This document shows positions 60,794 through 64,000 of a stretch of 64,000 bases of DNA, one piece after another. Position 1 is the stretch's first letter; every line of letters begins with the position of its first letter. The position numbers were made by a program, and so were the translations under genes. Source of the DNA: Sterolibacterium denitrificans (lineage in GTDB: Bacteria; Pseudomonadota; Gammaproteobacteria; Burkholderiales; Rhodocyclaceae); assembly GCF_900174485.1 (NCBI RefSeq), contig NZ_LT837803.1:682001-746000 (forward strand), given 5' to 3'. The notes under the pieces were generated by a model. It made no database searches. It saw nothing but the letters and a program-made list of their open reading frames with translations, and was not told the origin of the DNA.

Positions 60794-60819
60794 CGCAATA
60801 TATATTAATGTATATCGCG
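60794..60819. promoter_or_regulatory. AT-rich palindrome, second candidate ModE site
   Basis: CGCAATATA, 8-base spacer, TATATCGCG; arms match at 8 of 9. It lies between birA (start 60881) and the receptor gene. Either gene could be the target. Confidence 0.45.
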
Positions 60820-60880
60820 TGGCAAGCCCCGAATGCCGGGACAGGGCTGATGCGCTCATGCGCGGCCAGGATCGACGATA

Positions 60881-61750
60881 ATGGCGCCCTTGCGATTCCT
60901 GTTGCCACTTTCCATGCCTGTTCCCGATGTTTCCGATGTTTCAGTCACGCCGCCCGCAGTCGCGGCGATCGCTGCCGCGCTCGATGCCCGCGCTGGCCTG
61001 GCGTGCCGTTTCGATATCGACGTTCTGGCCGAGTGCGATTCCAGCAACAGCCGGTTGATGGCGCGGGCCGAGGCGGGCGCGCCCAGTGGCACGGTGATCG
61101 TTGCCGAGCGGCAGACGGCCGGACGTGGCCGGCGGGGCCGCCACTGGACGTCGGCGCCCGGCGACAGCCTGACTTTTTCGCTGCTTTGGCGCTTCCCGCC
61201 GGATACCGCGCTGGATGGCCTGTCGCTGGCCGTGGGCGTGGCGCTGGCGCGCGCGCTGGAGGATTTGGGCATCGAGGGTATCCGCCTGAAATGGCCCAAC
61301 GACGTGCTGCTGCATGGGCGCAAGCTGGCCGGCATCCTCATCGAGCTGGTTTCACCGCCGCGCGCCGCGCAGGGTCCGGCGGCGATCATCGGCGTCGGCC
61401 TCAATCTGCGTTTGCCGGCCGATCTGCCTGCCGATGTTCGCGCGGGCGCGGCAGCGCTGGCGGAGGTGACGCCCGCGTTGCCGGATGCGAACCAGTTGCT
61501 GGCCGCTCTGCTCGCCGCGCTGCATGCGCAGCTCGAGCCGTTCGCCACGGCGGGGTTCGCGGCGTTGCGCGGCGCCTGGCAGCAGCGCCATGCCTGCGCG
61601 GATCTTTCCGTGTGCCTGAGCGATGATTTCAATCCGCCGCGCGTGGGCATCTGCCGCGGCGTCGACGCGGATGGCGCCCTGCTGCTGGAAACCCCGGACG
61701 GCCTGCAGCGCATCGTCAGCGGCGAGGTTTCCCTGAGGCCGCAGGCATGA
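60881..61750 (+). CDS. birA: Biotin--[acetyl-CoA-carboxylase] ligase
   Basis: 289 residues. Ligase motifs: ECDSSNSRLMARAEAGAP near 47-64, the ATP loop GRGRRGRHW near 84-92, and LKWPNDVLLHGRKLAGIL near 127-144. There is no N-terminal helix-turn-helix, so it is a monofunctional ligase that attaches biotin to carboxylases. An ATG at 60914 is another possible start. The next gene starts within its stop (ATGA at 61747), the birA-coaX arrangement seen in many betaproteobacteria. Confidence 0.95.
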   Translation: MAPLRFLLPLSMPVPDVSDVSVTPPAVAAIAAALDARAGLACRFDIDVLAECDSSNSRLMARAEAGAPSGTVIVAERQTAGRGRRGRHWTSAPGDSLTFSLLWRFPPDTALDGLSLAVGVALARALEDLGIEGIRLKWPNDVLLHGRKLAGILIELVSPPRAAQGPAAIIGVGLNLRLPADLPADVRAGAAALAEVTPALPDANQLLAALLAALHAQLEPFATAGFAALRGAWQQRHACADLSVCLSDDFNPPRVGICRGVDADGALLLETPDGLQRIVSGEVSLRPQA

Positions 61751-62517
61751 GCGATCGCATGCTGCTGTGCCTGGACTGCGGCAATACCCGCCTCAAGTGG
61801 GGCACGTACGATCCGGCGCGGCGCTGCTGGCTGGCGCAGGGCGCGTTGCTGCTGACGGAGATCGGCCGCCTGCCGGCGGAGGTGCGCGCCTCGCCGGGTT
61901 ACAGCACGCCGGCGGGCATCGTTGGCTGCATCGTCGCCAATCACGAGGCGCGCGCGGCCATCGAACTGGGCGCCGATGCGCTCGGTGCGCCGCTGCGCTG
62001 GAACGAAAGCCAGGCCGCGCAATGCGGCGTGACGAACGGTTATGAAGAACCCGCCCAGCTCGGCGCCGACCGCTGGGCGGCGCTGATCGGCGCGCGTCAC
62101 CTGCAGCCGCAGGCGCCCTGTCTGGTGGTGACGGCGGGCACGGCGACGACCATCGACCGCCTCGATGCCGATGGCAGTTTCCGCGGCGGCCTGATCCTGC
62201 CGGGCGTCGATCTGATGCGCACCGCGCTCGCCCACCACACTGCGCGGCTGCCGCTGGCGCAGGGGGACTTCCAGGAATTGCCGTGCAATACGCGGGCGGC
62301 GATCGCCAGCGGTTGCCTGCAGGCCACGGCCGGCGCGATCGAACGCATGTTCCGGCCGATCGCCGCCGATCCGGCGGCGATCTGTCTGCTGTCGGGCGGG
62401 GCGGCCGGGCACTTTGCCGGGCTGCTGGACATTCCGCTGCGCCACGTCGAAAATCTCGTGCTCGAAGGTCTGGCGCAGATCGCCGTGGCCGTGGCTGTGA
62501 CCGATTCGACTGCCTGA
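61747..62517 (+). CDS. coaX: Type III pantothenate kinase
   Basis: 256 residues. CoaX signature: CLDCGNTRLKWG at residues 8-19, LGADRWAALIGA near 105, TAGTATTIDRLDADGSFRGG near 130 and GLILPG. It makes the first committed step of CoA synthesis. It overlaps birA by four bases, so the two cofactors for acyl chemistry are co-expressed. Confidence 0.95.
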   Translation: MSDRMLLCLDCGNTRLKWGTYDPARRCWLAQGALLLTEIGRLPAEVRASPGYSTPAGIVGCIVANHEARAAIELGADALGAPLRWNESQAAQCGVTNGYEEPAQLGADRWAALIGARHLQPQAPCLVVTAGTATTIDRLDADGSFRGGLILPGVDLMRTALAHHTARLPLAQGDFQELPCNTRAAIASGCLQATAGAIERMFRPIAADPAAICLLSGGAAGHFAGLLDIPLRHVENLVLEGLAQIAVAVAVTDSTA

Positions 62518-62575
62518 AATCTGTCTTTGCACTTCACTTTTTTGCACTTACCACTCACATCAGGAGCTGGGCTGA

Positions 62576-63928
62576 ATGGAAAACATCCGGATACAACTCG
62601 ACGCCTCGGAAATCCCGACCCACTGGTACAACGTCGTGGCCGACATGCCCAAGCCGCCGGCGCCGCCGCTGGGGCCGGATGGACAGCCGGTGGCGGCGGA
62701 GAAGATGCTGGAAATCTTCCCGCCCAACCTGCTCGAACAGGAGATGTCCGCCGAGCGCTGGATCGCCATTCCGGAGGAAGTGCGCGAAATCTATCGCCTC
62801 TGGCGTCCGGCGCCGCTGTGCCGGGCGACCCGGCTGGAGCAGGCGCTGGGCACGCCGGCGAAGATCTATTACAAGTACGAAGGCGGCTCGCCGGCCGGCT
62901 CGCACAAGCCGAACACCGCCATTCCGCAGGCCTGGTATAACCGCCAGGCCGGCATCAAGCGCCTGAGCACCGAAACCGGCGCCGGCCAGTGGGGTTCGTC
63001 GATCGCCCTGGCCGGGCAGATGTTCGGCATGGAAGTGCGCGTGTATATGGTCAAGGTCAGCTATGAGCAGAAAGCCGCCCGCCGCTCGCTGATGCGCACC
63101 TGGGGCGCCGAGGTGTTCGCCAGTCCGACCTCGCAAACCCAGGCCGGACGCGACATTCTCGCCAAGGATCCCTTCAGCCCCGGTTCGCTGGGCATCGCCA
63201 TCGCCGAGGCGGTGGAGGAAGCCGCCTCGCGCAAGGACACCAATTACGTGCTCGGCTCGGTGCTCAACCACGTCATCCTGCACCAGACGGTGATCGGCCT
63301 GGAAGCGAAGAAGCAGTTCGAGAAGATCGGCGAGTATCCGGACATGATCTTCGCGCCCTGCGGCGGCGGCTCCAACTTCGGCGGCATCGCCTTTCCCTTT
63401 CTTGCCGACAAGGCGGCCGGCAGGAACATTCGCCTGGTGGCCGTCGAGCCGAGTTCCTGCCCGACGCTCACGCGCGGCCACTATGCCTACGACTACGGCG
63501 ATTCCTCCGGCTATACGCCGCTGATGCTGATGTACACCCTGGGCCATGATTTCGTGCCGCCGGGCATCCATGCCGGCGGGCTGCGCTATCACGGCGATTC
63601 GCCGCTGGTTTCGCAGCTTTATCACGAAGGTCTGATCGAAGCCGTGGCGGTGAATCAGCTCGCCACCTTCGAGGCCGGCGTGCAGTTCGCCCGCACCGAA
63701 GGCATCGTGCCGGCGCCGGAATCCTGTCATGGCATCCGCGCGGTCATCGACGAGGCGCTGCGCTGCAAGGAGACGGGCGAAGCGAAGACGCTGCTGTTCT
63801 GCCTGTCCGGCCATGGCCATTTCGACATGACCTCCTACGACCGTTATTTCGCCGGCGAGCTGGAAGACTACGCCTATCCGGCGGAAGCGATCGAGGCCGC
63901 GCTGCAGCATCTGCCCAAGGTTGGCTGA
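62576..63928 (+). CDS. TrpB2-type PLP-dependent enzyme
   Basis: 450 residues. PLP lysine in [11 protein letters not shown] near 103-112, phosphate loop CGGGSNFGG near 263, and [11 protein letters not shown] near 300. TrpB2 proteins are distant tryptophan synthase beta relatives; some act on indole or O-phosphoserine, others have unknown roles. Ribosome site CAGGAGCTGGGCTG. No trpA or other trp genes are near, so a role in tryptophan synthesis is unsure. Confidence 0.9.
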   Translation: MENIRIQLDASEIPTHWYNVVADMPKPPAPPLGPDGQPVAAEKMLEIFPPNLLEQEMSAERWIAIPEEVREIYRLWRPAPLCRATRLEQALGTPAKIYYKYEGGSPAGSHKPNTAIPQAWYNRQAGIKRLSTETGAGQWGSSIALAGQMFGMEVRVYMVKVSYEQKAARRSLMRTWGAEVFASPTSQTQAGRDILAKDPFSPGSLGIAIAEAVEEAASRKDTNYVLGSVLNHVILHQTVIGLEAKKQFEKIGEYPDMIFAPCGGGSNFGGIAFPFLADKAAGRNIRLVAVEPSSCPTLTRGHYAYDYGDSSGYTPLMLMYTLGHDFVPPGIHAGGLRYHGDSPLVSQLYHEGLIEAVAVNQLATFEAGVQFARTEGIVPAPESCHGIRAVIDEALRCKETGEAKTLLFCLSGHGHFDMTSYDRYFAGELEDYAYPAEAIEAALQHLPKVG

Positions 63929-63946
63929 GGCCCGGGAGGCGCGACC

Positions 63947-64000
63947 ATGACGCTGTTCTGGCGCATCGTTTTGCTGCTGGCGATTTTCGGCAATCTGCTG
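63947..64000 (+). CDS. Start of a hydrophobic protein, truncated by window edge
   Basis: ATG 63947 follows GGGAGGCGCGACC. The 18 visible residues, MTLFWRIVLLLAIFGNLL, form a membrane helix. Identity cannot be told. Close spacing to the TrpB2-like gene suggests one operon. Confidence 0.6.
   Translation, partial: MTLFWRIVLLLAIFGNLL

Noticed and set aside
1-64000. tRNA, rRNA, integrase or transposase genes
   Set aside because: None was recognised on either strand, so mobile-element boundaries for the inserted modules could not be assigned.

Overview
The window is GC-rich, densely packed chromosomal DNA with mostly short gaps and clear Shine-Dalgarno sequences. Gene content points to a betaproteobacterium. 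The mix of CoA ligase, acyl-CoA dehydrogenases, MaoC-type hydratases, alpha-methylacyl-CoA racemases, CaiB-type CoA-transferases, thiolase, flavin reductases and a GMC dehydrogenase is what one expects of a sterol or branched-chain lipid degrader, for example a Sterolibacterium-like member of the Rhodocyclales. That placement is inference from gene content; no rRNA or other marker gene is present.

Layout. (1) 1-2538: end of an LLM-class flavin oxidoreductase and a FadD-type acyl-CoA ligase. (2) 2636-9768: a type III restriction-modification island. Its methylase gene carries 38 copies of a 7-bp repeat, so it should be phase variable, and it is out of frame as sequenced. A lower-GC AAA-ATPase/TOPRIM-like gene pair sits between mod and res. 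(3) 9835-13805: catabolic genes resume (crotonase, acyl-CoA dehydrogenase, racemase), interrupted by a Phd/VapC toxin-antitoxin pair. (4) 13904-16510: pirin and azoreductase genes divergent from a LysR regulator. (5) 16536-25330: a long minus-strand beta-oxidation and alcohol/aldehyde oxidation block (nitronate monooxygenase family, aldehyde dehydrogenase, nitroreductase, GMC dehydrogenase, FadJ-like protein, thiolase), divergent from a TetR regulator. (6) 26606-30114: zinc-uptake-like genes (DUF2946-like protein, outer-membrane porin, ZnuA, ZnuB) with no ATPase gene. (7) 30153-33677: small envelope and hypothetical genes, a methyltransferase and an SMR exporter. (8) 33643-43342: a ferric-reductase-like flavoprotein, two PepSY proteins, two response regulators, two sensor kinases, diacylglycerol kinase and a PAP2-EptA fusion, which together look like a lipid A modification locus. 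(9) 43374-46592: LuxR-type regulator, crotonase and LLM oxidoreductase. (10) 46867-48216: a HipA/YjjJ-type kinase. (11) 48210-56239: a minus-strand run with two adjacent CaiB-type CoA-transferases, DUF2889, two acyl-CoA dehydrogenases (one lacking the usual catalytic Glu), two MaoC-like proteins and a racemase. (12) 56477-60641: ModE, a cytochrome c/molybdopterin-domain protein and a TonB receptor with AT-rich palindromes upstream. (13) 60881-64000: birA, coaX, a TrpB2-like enzyme and the start of a membrane protein.

How the parts fit. Blocks 1, 3, 5, 9 and 11 can supply CoA activation, C26 oxidation, 2-methyl epimerisation and beta-oxidation of a sterol-type side chain. The restriction island, Phd/VapC pair and HipA-like gene look like later insertions into this catabolic background. 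The strongest candidates for a new system are the phase-variable type III locus with its embedded ATPase/TOPRIM pair, the ModE-TonB-molybdoprotein cluster, and the response regulator and kinase that appear to have been separated by an eptA module.
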